NCBI RefSeq assembly: GCF_018598175.1
Contig: NZ_JAHESE010000022.1
Coordinates: forward strand, 58,960 to 122,959
Direction of reading: 5' to 3'
DNA length: 64,000 nucleotides
Origin: Dawidia cretensis
Lineage (GTDB): Bacteria > Bacteroidota > Bacteroidia > Cytophagales > Cyclobacteriaceae
Below, one piece after another: positions 51,822 to 61,701 of the stretch. The translations under genes and the position numbers were made by a program. Under the pieces are notes generated by a model. That model was given only the letters and a program-made list of their open reading frames with translations, was not told the DNA's origin and made no database searches. How positions within the stretch are numbered: position 1 is the first letter of the stretch; every line of letters starts with the position of its first letter.

Positions 51822-53900
51822 TTAATAGCTGCCCCAGTAGCGACGTGAGAACCACTCGACGGTCACCAGCACCAGCAGCACAAAGAATACCCACTTGAGG
51901 TTGACCAGCGACTCGAACGATTCTTCGGTGTGGATCACACTTGTGGCCTCGGTCTTGCGTAGGTCGGCTTGTAGTTTGTCCAGTTGGGCGACGTTGTAGA
52001 ATGTGCCCCCGCTATTGGCCGAGATGCGGCGGAGCAGGTCGAAGTCGGCCGTCAGGTTTTGCAGCTCAGTTTGGCGGTGCACGACGGCAAACTCGCCGCG
52101 TACTTCTTCTGCCTTTTGATTGACCGTGGTGCGCGCGCTATACCGGTATACTCCTTCTTTCAATCCGCCGATGGAATACTGGCTGTTGCCCTGGCTAAGT
52201 ACATACGAGTAATCATACTTCTTGCCTTTTTCATCGGTCAATGACAAGGCGATGGTGTTACCATAGACCGGTTCAAAGAGATCGTTGTATACCTGGCTTT
52301 CAAAGACCACGGCTTCCGTATCGGAAAACTCTTGCTGCAGCGGATAGCTGCGGAACTTGCGTTTGTCGTCCGTGGTGCTGAGGAATTGGATCAGCTTGCC
52401 AAACAGCTCGTCAAAGGCTTCGGTATGTTCCGTGCGGTCAAACTCGTTCAGGCGCCAGCGCCAGATGCCGGCGCCCAACAATATACCGGTCTTACGTGCA
52501 TCTTGTACACTTACCGCCAGCAGCGGTTTTTGCGTGGCCAGGTTGCCGATGCGTTGGTATAACAACGGTGCCGCTTGCAACGGCACGTTGATCTTGCCGA
52601 AGTGTACCGACAGCGGCGGATAGTCTGTCAGCAGCGACGTGGCACTGGCCGACAGCTCAAAGTTTGGAAAGGCGGGATTGACTACAGGCGTTACGTCGTC
52701 GAACTCGCGGGGCATGCCGTCGAGCTTCAGCGGCATGTTCTGCTGCGCGATCAGGCGCAGATCCGACAGCTCACCGAGGATGAGGAAGACCGAGGCTTTC
52801 GTCTTCAGCAAGCGCAGGAAGAGCTCGCGGGTGGTGCCGCGCAGGTCGGGTGCCTGGTGGAAGATGACGAGGTCTGTTTGATCTGATTGCAATACACTGG
52901 CCGGTTGTTCATCGAGGCCGGGTATGTGCAATACATATTCGTAGTTGGCGTTCTGCTCGATTACTTCGCGCAGCGCTTTCAAGTCAGGGTGTGGGGCGGG
53001 GGCAACAACCAATATCTTTTTCTTGCCTTCTACTACCTCCACAAAGATCGATGCGCGGTTGTTACGCGTGTTGAACTCGCCGGGCAGGACGGTTACTTCT
53101 ACGTCGAGCTTTTGGATACCCTGGTCGTTGGCGGCGGCGAGAAAGTCGTATACCAATAGCTGATCGCCGTTGGCGGATTTGGTTTGCTGCGACAACACCC
53201 GGCCGCGTTGCTGCAGCGACACTTGCACCGGGCGATTGCCTGCGTTGCGCGCCATGACTTCCACCCGCACGGGGAACTGGTTGCCCTGGTAGGCAATTTT
53301 GTTATAGGCCACGTTCTTGATGGCAATGTCCATGCGCTGCAGCGTATCACCCACGCCCAGTGTATGGACGGGAAAGCCGTAGGCTGCGTAGAGCGGCGAA
53401 AGCCCCGTGTTATAGATCCCATCGGAGGCCAGCAGTACGCCGGCAATCTTTTTCCCTTCATAGCGGTTGGCTACTTTCTTTAATGCGCCCGTCAGGTCGG
53501 TGGTCGGCGCGGTATACGCCACGTTGTCAAGGGGCGTACCGGCCAGGCCGGTGCGTACTACCTGGTAGCCCTGTTCTTCGAGCGCTTGCTGCGTGGCTTG
53601 CAATTTTTGTTCTACGTTGCGCAATACGGTAGAGTCGGTTGCTTCCCGCACCGAGGCAGAGTCGTCATATAACATGACGAACACGGGCTTCTCGAACAGG
53701 TTGTTGATCTGCCGTATGATCGGTCCCAGCAGCAGGAAGAGCAGCAGGAAGAGCAGCAGCGCGCGCAGGCCGAGCAGGATGCGGTTCCACGTTTTGCTCC
53801 ACGGGTGGCTGGCGCGATACATAAGGTACGCCAGCGCTGCGGCCAGTACGAGGCACAGTAGCAGGTAAGCGGGCGATGAGTCGAAGAGTATCTGTTGCAT
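51822..53900 (-). CDS. Membrane protein with VWA-like domain
   Basis: A 692-residue protein with two N-terminal helices (about 10-28 and 40-61), a von Willebrand A-like domain beginning FVMLYDDSASVREATDS (MIDAS-like DxSxS at about 80) and including KIAGVLLASDGIYNTG, a CARDB/Ig-like part, and a large gatase-like region (KKILVVAPAPHPDLKALREV). One C-terminal helix lies near 665-685. Such proteins are linked to BatA-like envelope systems, but no Bat operon is beside it. The gene ends 15 bases upstream of the rarA stop-side, so the pair is same-strand. The mechanism is unknown. Confidence 0.8.
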   Translation of the reverse strand: MQQILFDSSPAYLLLCLVLAAALAYLMYRASHPWSKTWNRILLGLRALLLFLLLFLLLGPIIRQINNLFEKPVFVMLYDDSASVREATDSTVLRNVEQKLQATQQALEEQGYQVVRTGLAGTPLDNVAYTAPTTDLTGALKKVANRYEGKKIAGVLLASDGIYNTGLSPLYAAYGFPVHTLGVGDTLQRMDIAIKNVAYNKIAYQGNQFPVRVEVMARNAGNRPVQVSLQQRGRVLSQQTKSANGDQLLVYDFLAAANDQGIQKLDVEVTVLPGEFNTRNNRASIFVEVVEGKKKILVVAPAPHPDLKALREVIEQNANYEYVLHIPGLDEQPASVLQSDQTDLVIFHQAPDLRGTTRELFLRLLKTKASVFLILGELSDLRLIAQQNMPLKLDGMPREFDDVTPVVNPAFPNFELSASATSLLTDYPPLSVHFGKINVPLQAAPLLYQRIGNLATQKPLLAVSVQDARKTGILLGAGIWRWRLNEFDRTEHTEAFDELFGKLIQFLSTTDDKRKFRSYPLQQEFSDTEAVVFESQVYNDLFEPVYGNTIALSLTDEKGKKYDYSYVLSQGNSQYSIGGLKEGVYRYSARTTVNQKAEEVRGEFAVVHRQTELQNLTADFDLLRRISANSGGTFYNVAQLDKLQADLRKTEATSVIHTEESFESLVNLKWVFFVLLVLVTVEWFSRRYWGSY

Positions 53901-53915
53901 GGCGGCCGGCCGGGG

Positions 53916-55184
53916 TTAGTATCGATATTTATCTTTCCACAGGTTACGCAGGTACTTGCGCAGCTCTTCTTCGCGTGGGTTGTTGCCTGGTTCGTAGAAC
54001 TTCGTGCCTTTGATCTTGTCGGGCAAAAACTCCATGGAGACGAAGTTGTTTTCAAAGTCGTGCGCGTATTGGTAGCCTTTGCCGTAGTCCATGTTTTTCA
54101 TGAGCCTGGTGGGCGCATTGCGAATCTGCAGCGGCACGGGCAGGTCGCCGGTCTCGGCCACCACCTGGAGCGCTTTGCCAATGCCCATATAGCTTGCGTT
54201 GCTCTTGGGCGAGCTGGCCAGGTATACTACACATTGTGCCAGAATGATGCGCGCCTCCGGGTAGCCAATGATGTTCACGGCCTGAAAGGTATTGGTGGCC
54301 AGAATAAGCGCTGTCGGGTTTGCGTTGCCTATATCTTCCGACGACAGTATGACTAATCGGCGGGCGATGAACTTTACATCTTCGCCGCCTTCTACCATGC
54401 GCGCCAGGTAATACAAGGCGGCATTGGGATCGCTGCCACGGATAGATTTGATAAAGGCGGAGATGATGTCGTAGTGCGCCTCGCCGTTCTTGTCGTAGAT
54501 GGCGATGTGTTTCTGCGCCAGGTCCATCACCAGCTCGTCGGTGATGACGATATCGCCGGGCACGGCATCTGTAATAAGCTCGACCAGGTTGAGGAGCTTG
54601 CGGCCATCGCCGCCGCTGATGTTGAGCAGGGCCTGGTGCTCGCGTATTTCAACGTTGCGCGTCCTGATCTCTTCGTCGCGGGTCAGGGCCTGGTGTACAA
54701 GCTCCAGCAGCTTGTCTTCCGTCAGGGCGCGTAAAGTATATACCTGACAACGCGACAGCAAGGCGTTGTTTACTTCAAAGGAAGGGTTTTCGGTGGTGGC
54801 ACCGATCAATGTGATCGTTCCTTTCTCGACGGCACCGAGCAGGGCGTCCTGCTGGCTTTTATTGAAACGGTGGATCTCGTCGATGAACAGGATGGAACGC
54901 TGCGAGTGTTTGGCTTTTTCAATCACGTCGCGTACGTCTTTGACGCCGGCATTGATGGCGCTGAGGGTATAAAAGGGTTTCTTTACTTCGTGGGCAATGA
55001 TGTTGGCCAGGGTGGTCTTGCCGACGCCGGGCGGACCCCAGAAGATCATGGAGGGGATACTCCCCATTTGTATGGCCCGGCGGATGACGCCATTCGGGCC
55101 TGTAAGATGTTCTTGTCCTATCAGCTCATCGAGCTTTGCCGGGCGCATGCGCTCCGCCAACGGGGGACGTGAATTCAACAGCAC
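53916..55184 (-). CDS. rarA: Replication-associated recombination protein A
   Basis: A 422-residue AAA+ ATPase (RarA/MgsA). The N-terminus is [21 protein letters not shown], with Walker A in [12 protein letters not shown], Walker B in [11 protein letters not shown], sensor 1 [11 protein letters not shown], and [18 protein letters not shown] near the end. It acts at stalled replication forks with SSB. Length and motifs match. It lies between a receiver gene and the VWA gene on the same strand, with 51 bases to the receiver. Confidence 0.95.
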   Translation of the reverse strand: MLLNSRPPLAERMRPAKLDELIGQEHLTGPNGVIRRAIQMGSIPSMIFWGPPGVGKTTLANIIAHEVKKPFYTLSAINAGVKDVRDVIEKAKHSQRSILFIDEIHRFNKSQQDALLGAVEKGTITLIGATTENPSFEVNNALLSRCQVYTLRALTEDKLLELVHQALTRDEEIRTRNVEIREHQALLNISGGDGRKLLNLVELITDAVPGDIVITDELVMDLAQKHIAIYDKNGEAHYDIISAFIKSIRGSDPNAALYYLARMVEGGEDVKFIARRLVILSSEDIGNANPTALILATNTFQAVNIIGYPEARIILAQCVVYLASSPKSNASYMGIGKALQVVAETGDLPVPLQIRNAPTRLMKNMDYGKGYQYAHDFENNFVSMEFLPDKIKGTKFYEPGNNPREEELRKYLRNLWKDKYRY

Positions 55185-55235
55185 GATCGGTTATCACTAA
55201 AGCTTTGAAATTACGAAAACCCCCAGGAAGTAAAA

Positions 55236-55604
55236 CTACCGGGCAAAATATTGGTCGATTTTTTCGGGCAACGTACGCCAGTCGAGGGGCTTGGGAATGT
55301 AGCCGGTAAAACCCTCTTTCAGAAACCGTTCTTCGTCGTGGGCAAAGGCATAGGCGGTTATCGCCACCACCGGTATGCCGGCTGTCGCGGGCTCGCTGCG
55401 GATGGCCCGCAGCGCGTCGACGCCGGTCATCTGGCCGGGACCCAGGTTGATATCCATCAGTATCAGGTCGAAGTTTTTCCGGGCGAGGGTCTCCAGGCAA
55501 CGTTCACCGCTCTCCACGTGCGTAATCTGAAACGTTTCTTTAAAAAGTTTCTCCATGACCAACGCGTTGATCAGGTCGTCTTCGACGTATAGGATGCGTT
55601 TCAT
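55236..55604 (-). CDS. Single-domain response regulator (CheY-like)
   Basis: A 122-residue receiver with no output domain. It starts at 55604 (MKRILYVEDDLIN), in an ATGA overlap with the kinase stop; a longer reading in this frame is only the kinase gene in another frame. The pocket acids are Glu8/Asp9/Asp10, the acceptor Asp51 lies in LILMDINLGPGQMTG, followed by AITAYAFAHD and a lysine in YIPKPLDW. It should pass phosphate from the kinase to another protein, or act through protein contacts. Confidence 0.92.
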   Translation of the reverse strand: MKRILYVEDDLINALVMEKLFKETFQITHVESGERCLETLARKNFDLILMDINLGPGQMTGVDALRAIRSEPATAGIPVVAITAYAFAHDEERFLKEGFTGYIPKPLDWRTLPEKIDQYFAR

Positions 55605-56926
55605 GGTGCAGGTGTATGGGCGGGTAGCAGGATGGTAAATACACTGCCTTTGCCTTTTTCTGATTGGGCGCGTATTTCGCCCTTCAGTGACTGAATGTAC
55701 TTCTTCGCCAGGGCAAGTCCTAATCCGGTGCCTTCGTGGCTGCGGCTGCGGCCGGTGCTTTCCTGCTCGAAGGGTTTGTACATGCGGGCCATAAACTCGG
55801 GGGCGATGCCAATGCCGGTATCGGTTACGCGAATCATGATCATGCCGGGGTCGGCCTCCGCCAGGCGGGTCTCTACGAGTATACTGCCTTTGTCGGTAAA
55901 CTTTACTGCATTGCCCAGGACGTGGGCAATGACCTGTCGCAGCATGTGCTCGTCTGATAGTCCTTGCGGGGCGTTGGGACAGGGCCGGAAGGTAATGTCG
56001 AGTCTTTTCTCGCGGGCGCGTCCCTCGACAGCGGCCAGGCATTGTTCCACCAGGGGGTTAACGGCTACGGACTTGCGTTTGGGGTCTTCCTGCTCGGCCT
56101 CGAGACGCGACAGCTCGAGTATGCTCGTCATGGTGTCGAGCAGGCGACGGCCGCTTTGCTGTTGCATCGCTACATACTTGCGGGTGTCTTCCTCCTTCGA
56201 TTCGAGGGCGATCACCTGGCTAAGGCCTAGAATGCCGTTGATGGGTGTTCGGATCTCGTGCGACATGTTGGACAGGAAATTCGCCTTGAGCTTATTCATG
56301 GCGTTGGCGATCGCGCGTGCCTTTTCCAGATCCTCGACATGCTGTAAAATGGCGCGGCGCGCCAGCTCGTACGCCTGGTGGTAATGATAGATGAGGTAGA
56401 CGATGATAAAGAAAACGAGGAGTAGCATAAGGATGCCTTCCGTATAGGCCAGCTGTTGCGGCGGCCCGGGATTCAGGTGAATGCCCGCATGACTGATCAT
56501 GAAGTGCGCCAAAATGGGTAGAAAGTGCAACAGCGAGTAGATCAAACCCGCGCGACTACCCAAGGTGTGAAAGGCAAAGATGATATCTGCCACGGTCAAC
56601 AGCGCTACAATGAAGTTAAAATCATCGAAGAGGTAGATGTTGATGTTGTTGTTCAACCATGAAACGATGACGAGGAAATGACATACAAACCGGATTGATC
56701 CGGTATACTTGATGTAGAAAAGTGTGCCGATAAACAGGGCGAAGATGATCAGGTTCTTGATGAGCTGGGCATCGTACCGCTTGATGATGTAGATGGTAAA
56801 GAAAAATACCAGCGAAATAATGGCGGCCATGAGGATGTGATACACCAGCCGGATGCTTGCCTGCTTTAATAGGTCAGGTTCGCGGCGTAGGTTATCGCCG
56901 ATGAAATAATCGCATAGCAAATTCAC
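55601..56926 (-). CDS. Multi-helix sensor histidine kinase
   Basis: A 441-residue kinase. Residues about 20-195 hold about six hydrophobic segments (for example LVYHILMAAIISLVFFFTIYII), a membrane sensor of no recognised family. Then comes the H-box LSNMSHEIRTPINGILGLSQ, the HATPase N box HVLGNAVKFTDKG, G1 DTGIGIAPEF and G2 GTGLGLALAKKY, ending SVFTILLPA. It overlaps the receiver gene by 4 bases, giving a kinase-receiver pair. The stimulus is not evident. Confidence 0.9.
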   Translation of the reverse strand: MNLLCDYFIGDNLRREPDLLKQASIRLVYHILMAAIISLVFFFTIYIIKRYDAQLIKNLIIFALFIGTLFYIKYTGSIRFVCHFLVIVSWLNNNINIYLFDDFNFIVALLTVADIIFAFHTLGSRAGLIYSLLHFLPILAHFMISHAGIHLNPGPPQQLAYTEGILMLLLVFFIIVYLIYHYHQAYELARRAILQHVEDLEKARAIANAMNKLKANFLSNMSHEIRTPINGILGLSQVIALESKEEDTRKYVAMQQQSGRRLLDTMTSILELSRLEAEQEDPKRKSVAVNPLVEQCLAAVEGRAREKRLDITFRPCPNAPQGLSDEHMLRQVIAHVLGNAVKFTDKGSILVETRLAEADPGMIMIRVTDTGIGIAPEFMARMYKPFEQESTGRSRSHEGTGLGLALAKKYIQSLKGEIRAQSEKGKGSVFTILLPAHTPAP

Positions 56927-57014
56927 GCGTTCAATATAAGCGGACGGAGCTTAACATAAAAGCATTGACACCACTGGTGTAACAGTGGTGCCATGTACGG
57001 TATTGCGATGCTGA

Positions 57015-59549
57015 TTACTCCTGGCCCTTCGCTCTCATCTTGATGAACTCGCGGAAGCGACGCACCATGGCGATGCCAAAGCCGAACATCAGTACGAGGG
57101 TACCGATCCACAGGATGTTGATGAACGGTTTCTCCATGGCTTTGATAATGACCCAATCCTTTTGCCGGGTGTTGACACCCACGGTAAAGGTGTTGTTCTC
57201 GGGGTGGATGCTGAGTAATGTAAAGCGCAGGCCCAGGTCGTTGATTTCGTCGGAGATGCGGCCCACCATTTTGTCTTTGATGACAAAGAGCGGCTCGGCC
57301 ACATATACGCCACGTTCGCCCTGTACTTTGATATGCGCCTTCACGGCTACGTCCTCATCACCGAGGGTAACACCTTCTACGGTGTGGACCCGCTCGACCG
57401 ATTCGAGTACGGTGACATAGTCGTTGGCAAAAAACTGCTGGCCCTGACGAACGGTATCTTCTTGCAGCGGGCTCCACTCCTTCTCTTCGGTGGTATTCAT
57501 GACCGACGACACGTGCGTGTACAGATCGGCGCTGACGGTGCGGTAGATGTCGGGTGATGCCAGCATGCCGCCCATCTCCTGATTGATCTGCGCCCGCGGA
57601 TAGAGGGCATAGGTCTTACCGTTTTTACGAAGCTGTATTTCGTAGTAGGTATCTTCACCTTTGACGCCGATGGTATCGCCGGCTTGATACGCGATGCCAC
57701 CCAGGTTCTGAGCAATTTTGGTAATAACCAAATCTTTGTCCAGGGTCTCGACCACATCGCTACGGCGTACATAGCCAGCGTGGTAACGCGGTGATAGGCG
57801 CTCGCCCATGTATTCGATGTCGTAGCCCCACATGGTGCGGGGTTCATTGATAAACAGAATGAGGTTGTCGCGGTTAAACTCGTCGCTGAAATCTTTGGAG
57901 ATCATCATGCCCGTGTTGTTCAGGGAGACAATTTTTGAGTAGCCGGCCGAGAACATGACACCGATCAGCATCAGGCCGACGCCGATGTGCGCCACGGCGC
58001 CACCCGACAGACCGGCACTTGTGCGGAGGAGCTGGATAAGAATTTTTGTATTGGCACAGATGGTAAACAACCCCGTCAGCAACATCAGCACGTACCGAAT
58101 GTCAAATACCTTGCGGACGTTGACAATGATGAGCGTTGCCAGCAGCGCTACCACAAAAGGTATAAAGAGCTGCTGCATCCAGGTCTTCAGGTCGATCTTT
58201 TTCCACCAGAGAAACTGTACGGCGCCCGAGAGGGTGGCAATGACGATCGCAAACCACAACTGAAATTTAGAATAGAAGGCGATCTGATCGCCGGGAGGAG
58301 CCAGCGAAGATTTGATGCCGAACAATCCAACAAATTGATTCCACACCGGGAACGACGTGGGGATCAACACCTGGAAGGCCATGAAGCATAGCGTGATCAC
58401 ACCGATGAAGATCCAGAACTCGCGGGAGTATACTGCTGCCTCTTCTTTGCTGGACGGTATTTCGCGCCAGCGTACAATGGCCAACACAATCGCCGCGACG
58501 GCAAAGAACAGCAGGTAGGTGAGCAACTGGCCTGACAGGCCCAGGTCGGTAAAAGAGTGTACCGACGTGTCGCCCAGCACGCCACTGCGCGTCAGGAAGG
58601 TAGAGTATAAGATCAGGACAAACGTCGCGATCACCAGTATGACAGAAGCCTTTAGCGAGGTCTCACTATTCTTGTACGAGATCATGGTATGGATAGAACC
58701 GACCAGCACAAGCCAGGGTACATATACTCCGTTTTCCACGGGGTCCCAGTTCCAATAGCCGCCGAAGTTGAGTGTCTCATAGGCCCAGTAGCCACCCATT
58801 AGAATGCCAAGGCCGAGTATGGCGGCGCTAAACAACGTCCATGGCAGCGCGGGGCGAATCCACTCGCGATATTTCTTAAACCACAGGCCGGCGATACAAA
58901 ACGAGAAGGGCACCAACGTCGTGGCAAAACCGAGGAACAAGGTGGGCGGGTGAATGACCATCCAGTAGTTTTGCAGCAGCGGGTTGAGGCCGGTGCCGTC
59001 TTCGGGAATGAAGTTGGGATTGGTCTTAAAGATGGGCGCGTCGTGCATTACTTCACGCAGAAGAATAAACGGCGAGCTACCGATCTTTACCGCGATGCCT
59101 GGCAGCACGACGCCGAGGATCATTGACGCCAGGAAGGCCTGCACGAGTGCAAACACGGTCATGACGGGGGCTTCCCAGAATTTGTTGGTATGGATCAATA
59201 TAATGCCGAGCAGCGCCTGCCAGAACATCCACAGCAGAAAGCTTCCTTCCTGCCCGTTCCAGAAGGTGGAGATGAGGTAGTCGGTCGCCAGCTTTTTATC
59301 GGAGTGGCTGTACGCGTAGTGGTATTCAAAGTAATGCCTGGAGATTATCACAAACAACATCACGCAAATGCCGACGGTGGCCAGGGCGTGCAGGTAGTAG
59401 CCTATGCGGCCGTTGATGACCCAGGCGTTTTTGTTGTGGAGATCTTCTATGCCCGCGGCGCGGAAGTAGGAGAAGGCCGCGGCGATGGCCGTGACAAATG
59501 ACGTAATGACAAAGAAGTGACCGAGGTTACCAACCCAATAGTGCATCAT
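57015..59549 (-). CDS. ccmF: Cytochrome c haem lyase CcmF
   Basis: A polytopic protein of about 844 residues when started at the ATG at 59549. It has about 14-15 membrane helices, the WWD-type haem site in GGYWNWDPVENGVYVPW, and a long C-terminal periplasmic region (about 545-810) before a last helix near 820. It joins haem from CcmE to apocytochromes c. It is longer than enterobacterial CcmF (about 647), with most of the extra length in the C-terminal domain. It is the last gene of the leftward ccm block, 72 bases after ccmE. Confidence 0.9.
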   Translation of the reverse strand: MMHYWVGNLGHFFVITSFVTAIAAAFSYFRAAGIEDLHNKNAWVINGRIGYYLHALATVGICVMLFVIISRHYFEYHYAYSHSDKKLATDYLISTFWNGQEGSFLLWMFWQALLGIILIHTNKFWEAPVMTVFALVQAFLASMILGVVLPGIAVKIGSSPFILLREVMHDAPIFKTNPNFIPEDGTGLNPLLQNYWMVIHPPTLFLGFATTLVPFSFCIAGLWFKKYREWIRPALPWTLFSAAILGLGILMGGYWAYETLNFGGYWNWDPVENGVYVPWLVLVGSIHTMISYKNSETSLKASVILVIATFVLILYSTFLTRSGVLGDTSVHSFTDLGLSGQLLTYLLFFAVAAIVLAIVRWREIPSSKEEAAVYSREFWIFIGVITLCFMAFQVLIPTSFPVWNQFVGLFGIKSSLAPPGDQIAFYSKFQLWFAIVIATLSGAVQFLWWKKIDLKTWMQQLFIPFVVALLATLIIVNVRKVFDIRYVLMLLTGLFTICANTKILIQLLRTSAGLSGGAVAHIGVGLMLIGVMFSAGYSKIVSLNNTGMMISKDFSDEFNRDNLILFINEPRTMWGYDIEYMGERLSPRYHAGYVRRSDVVETLDKDLVITKIAQNLGGIAYQAGDTIGVKGEDTYYEIQLRKNGKTYALYPRAQINQEMGGMLASPDIYRTVSADLYTHVSSVMNTTEEKEWSPLQEDTVRQGQQFFANDYVTVLESVERVHTVEGVTLGDEDVAVKAHIKVQGERGVYVAEPLFVIKDKMVGRISDEINDLGLRFTLLSIHPENNTFTVGVNTRQKDWVIIKAMEKPFINILWIGTLVLMFGFGIAMVRRFREFIKMRAKGQE

Positions 59550-59621
59550 GATATTGCCGTAGCGATTTGACAAAAAAAGAAAATAATAGTGCGGCCCAAC
59601 CGGAAGCTATGCCGCGTGCCC

Positions 59622-60026
59622 TTATGCATTGATACTTTGCTCCTGGTATTTGGAGGGGCATTTCAGAATGATCTTGCTGGCTTTAAAGCGTTCGCCTGCA
59701 TAACTGCCGACAATCACCACTTTTTCAGATTTAAGCATGTCGGCCGGCATGGGCTCGTTGTATTCCACGCGTTGTTCTTTGCCGGCATCGTCTACCAGGA
59801 CGAACGAGAACGATACCCGGTCAGCACCTTCTTCAATGCCTACGATGTGACCGCCGGCATCTTTTTTCAGCTGGCCGACCACGTGTATGTCTTTTGTCTT
59901 ACCGGTGGATGCCAGTTTGTACGCCTCGTCGAAATTCACGTATGTGCTGGCATCGCCGGCAGTGCCTACCATGATACCGATGGCGACGGCGATGACCACA
60001 ATGATTAAAATGTGCGATTTCTTCAT
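59622..60026 (-). CDS. ccmE: Haem chaperone CcmE, cysteine (CxxxY) variant
   Basis: A 134-residue membrane-anchored OB-fold protein that carries haem to CcmF. N-terminal helix (ILIIVVIAVAIGIMVG), then strands with VVGQLKK and VVIVGSY. The haem-binding site is CPSKY (Cys123, Tyr127), so it has cysteine in place of the histidine of the usual HxxxY. This Cys-type CcmE is known from archaea and some anaerobes such as Desulfovibrio, and recurs in Bacteroidota. It lies between ccmD and ccmF, with 109 bases to ccmD. Confidence 0.9.
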   Translation of the reverse strand: MKKSHILIIVVIAVAIGIMVGTAGDASTYVNFDEAYKLASTGKTKDIHVVGQLKKDAGGHIVGIEEGADRVSFSFVLVDDAGKEQRVEYNEPMPADMLKSEKVVIVGSYAGERFKASKIILKCPSKYQEQSINA

Positions 60027-60135
60027 AATTCCCTCCTCCCTTTCAAAGGCAGCGCAAAATTAGACACAAAAGCCTAGAATGTAAGGGAATTTCAACTGAA
60101 AAAAGTCAGTCGGGGAATAGCGATGTTGTGCGGTT

Positions 60136-60357
60136 TTAGCGCTGTCTATCAGAAAGTTGCTTTTCGAGGCGCGATACTTTGCGGTCCATCAGTACGAGGT
60201 ATACAATCAGGCCGACGAGTACGATCAGAATAATGCCGACGACCACATAGATCTTTCCTTCCGACCGCATGGTGTCGGCCATCTCAACCTCTGCCTGGGC
60301 CTGGGCCGTCAGGATGGTAAATAAAGACAGGAGGGCGGTCATGAGCTTATTTTTCAT
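60136..60357 (-). CDS. ccmD: CcmD-like small membrane protein
   Basis: A 73-residue protein with a signal-like N-terminus (MKNKLMTALLSLFTILTAQA) and one membrane helix (IYVVVGIILIVLVGLIVYLVLM), then a charged cytoplasmic tail (DRKVSRLEKQLSDRQR). CcmD tethers and releases haem-loaded CcmE. The assignment rests on size, topology and its position directly after ccmC, with which it overlaps by 11 bases. Confidence 0.8.
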   Translation of the reverse strand: MKNKLMTALLSLFTILTAQAQAEVEMADTMRSEGKIYVVVGIILIVLVGLIVYLVLMDRKVSRLEKQLSDRQR

Positions 60358-61018
60358 CTTCTATGTCTATTATCGTTTCTTCCACGGTTTTGAGTCGGAT
60401 GCGCAGGGAGGTGATCCAGAGGCCAATCAGGATCCAGCCTGCCACGGCGGGGTAAAAGACCATCCGCATGCGGTAGTCCAGCTCGTAGGCGTTAAAGCCG
60501 GGGTTGCCACCGCTGCCGGGGTGCATGGAGCTTGTCATGCGGGGGATCACAAATATGAGCGGGACCATGGCCGCAAAGGCAAAGATATTATAGACAGCGC
60601 TGAGGCGGGCGCGCTGCTCCTGGTTGTCGAGTGAGCCGCGGAGTACAAAGTAGGCCAGGTATACCAGCAGGGCGATGGCGGCGCCGTTTTGCTTGGGGTC
60701 GCCGTGCCACGGTGAGCCCCACGTGTAGTTGGCCCACAGCATGCCGGTGAAAATGCCCAATATGCCGAATACGGTGCCTACGTTGGCATATTCCAGCACT
60801 TTGCGATCGAGCTCGGGTGAGGGGTTGCGCAGGTAGCGGACGGCATAGTAGACCGACATGGTAAATAAGAAGGTCATGCCAAACCACATGGGTACGTGGA
60901 AGTACAAGGCCCGGACGGTTTCGTTCAGAATGTTCAGCCGGGGAACCTCGGCCAGGAGGCCTGCCGTGTGCACATATAGCAATAAGCAGATTCCCAGTAT
61001 TTTAACCCAATTCTTCAT
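60347..61018 (-). CDS. ccmC: Haem transporter component CcmC
   Basis: A 223-residue membrane protein with about six helices, the haem-handling signature YTWGSPWHGDPKQNGAA (the equivalent of the WWD region), and the flanking histidines YFHVPMWFG and SMHPGSGGN. It loads haem on CcmE. Length is slightly below that of E. coli (245). It is 20 bases downstream of ccmB and overlaps ccmD. Confidence 0.92.
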   Translation of the reverse strand: MKNWVKILGICLLLYVHTAGLLAEVPRLNILNETVRALYFHVPMWFGMTFLFTMSVYYAVRYLRNPSPELDRKVLEYANVGTVFGILGIFTGMLWANYTWGSPWHGDPKQNGAAIALLVYLAYFVLRGSLDNQEQRARLSAVYNIFAFAAMVPLIFVIPRMTSSMHPGSGGNPGFNAYELDYRMRMVFYPAVAGWILIGLWITSLRIRLKTVEETIIDIEDEK

Positions 61019-61038
61019 GCCCGCGTTTCAAAGGTCTG

Positions 61039-61695
61039 TTAGCTGCGCCAAATATACGGGAAGAGCAAATACGCCAGTGCGGTGAGGATACAATTAATTG
61101 CCAGCAGGTTGAGCAGCTCGTCCAGGCTGGCACTGCGGTCGATGCCGTCCAGCACGTTTTTGGTCAGGCGAATGGCCATCAGCAGGATGGCAATGACCAC
61201 GGGAAAGCTGAGCACGGCCATCAGGATGTGGCTGTTGTTCGCCTTGGCGGCAATGCCCGAGATGAGTGTCAGCGCCGAGGAAAACCCCATCGACGTCAAT
61301 ACCAACGTCAGTAAAAAGTAGAGCGTGTCTTGTACCGGGTTGTCGATGAACAGGGCAAACAGCCCATAACCCGTAAGCGAGAGCACCAGGCAGAGCAGTG
61401 TGTTGTACAGAATCTTCGAGAGGATTACAACGTAGGGACTGGCCAATGTGTAATAGTAGATGGAGACGCCCCGCTTCTCGCCAATGAAGCTTTTGGCAAC
61501 GCTATTCACGACCGAGAAGAGAATGGCCAGCCAGAACAGCGCCGACCAGGTGGCTTCGTTGATGGAGTTCTGCCGCAGGCTGAAGGTGAGGTAGCAAATA
61601 AAGATGAGACTGAACATGTACAGGCCTATGCCCGAGATCACGGCCTTGCGGCGCAGCTCGAGCATAAATTCCTTTCGTATGAGTGTCAGCAGCAT
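61039..61695 (-). CDS. ccmB: ABC transporter permease CcmB
   Basis: A 218-residue membrane protein with six hydrophobic segments. The N-terminus is LLTLIRKEFMLELRRK, and there is EKRGVSIYYYTLASPYVVILSKILYN in the middle, both standard for CcmB. It would work with CcmA, but no ccmA gene is in the window. Six bases separate it from the Wzz-like gene upstream, making it part of that transcript. Confidence 0.88.
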   Translation of the reverse strand: MLLTLIRKEFMLELRRKAVISGIGLYMFSLIFICYLTFSLRQNSINEATWSALFWLAILFSVVNSVAKSFIGEKRGVSIYYYTLASPYVVILSKILYNTLLCLVLSLTGYGLFALFIDNPVQDTLYFLLTLVLTSMGFSSALTLISGIAAKANNSHILMAVLSFPVVIAILLMAIRLTKNVLDGIDRSASLDELLNLLAINCILTALAYLLFPYIWRS

Positions 61696-61701
61696 GCCGG
61701 C

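Noticed and set aside
55605-56042. Upstream extension of the receiver gene reading into the kinase gene
   Set aside because: The extension is Arg/Pro-rich nonsense; MKRILYVEDD at 55604 is the natural receiver start.
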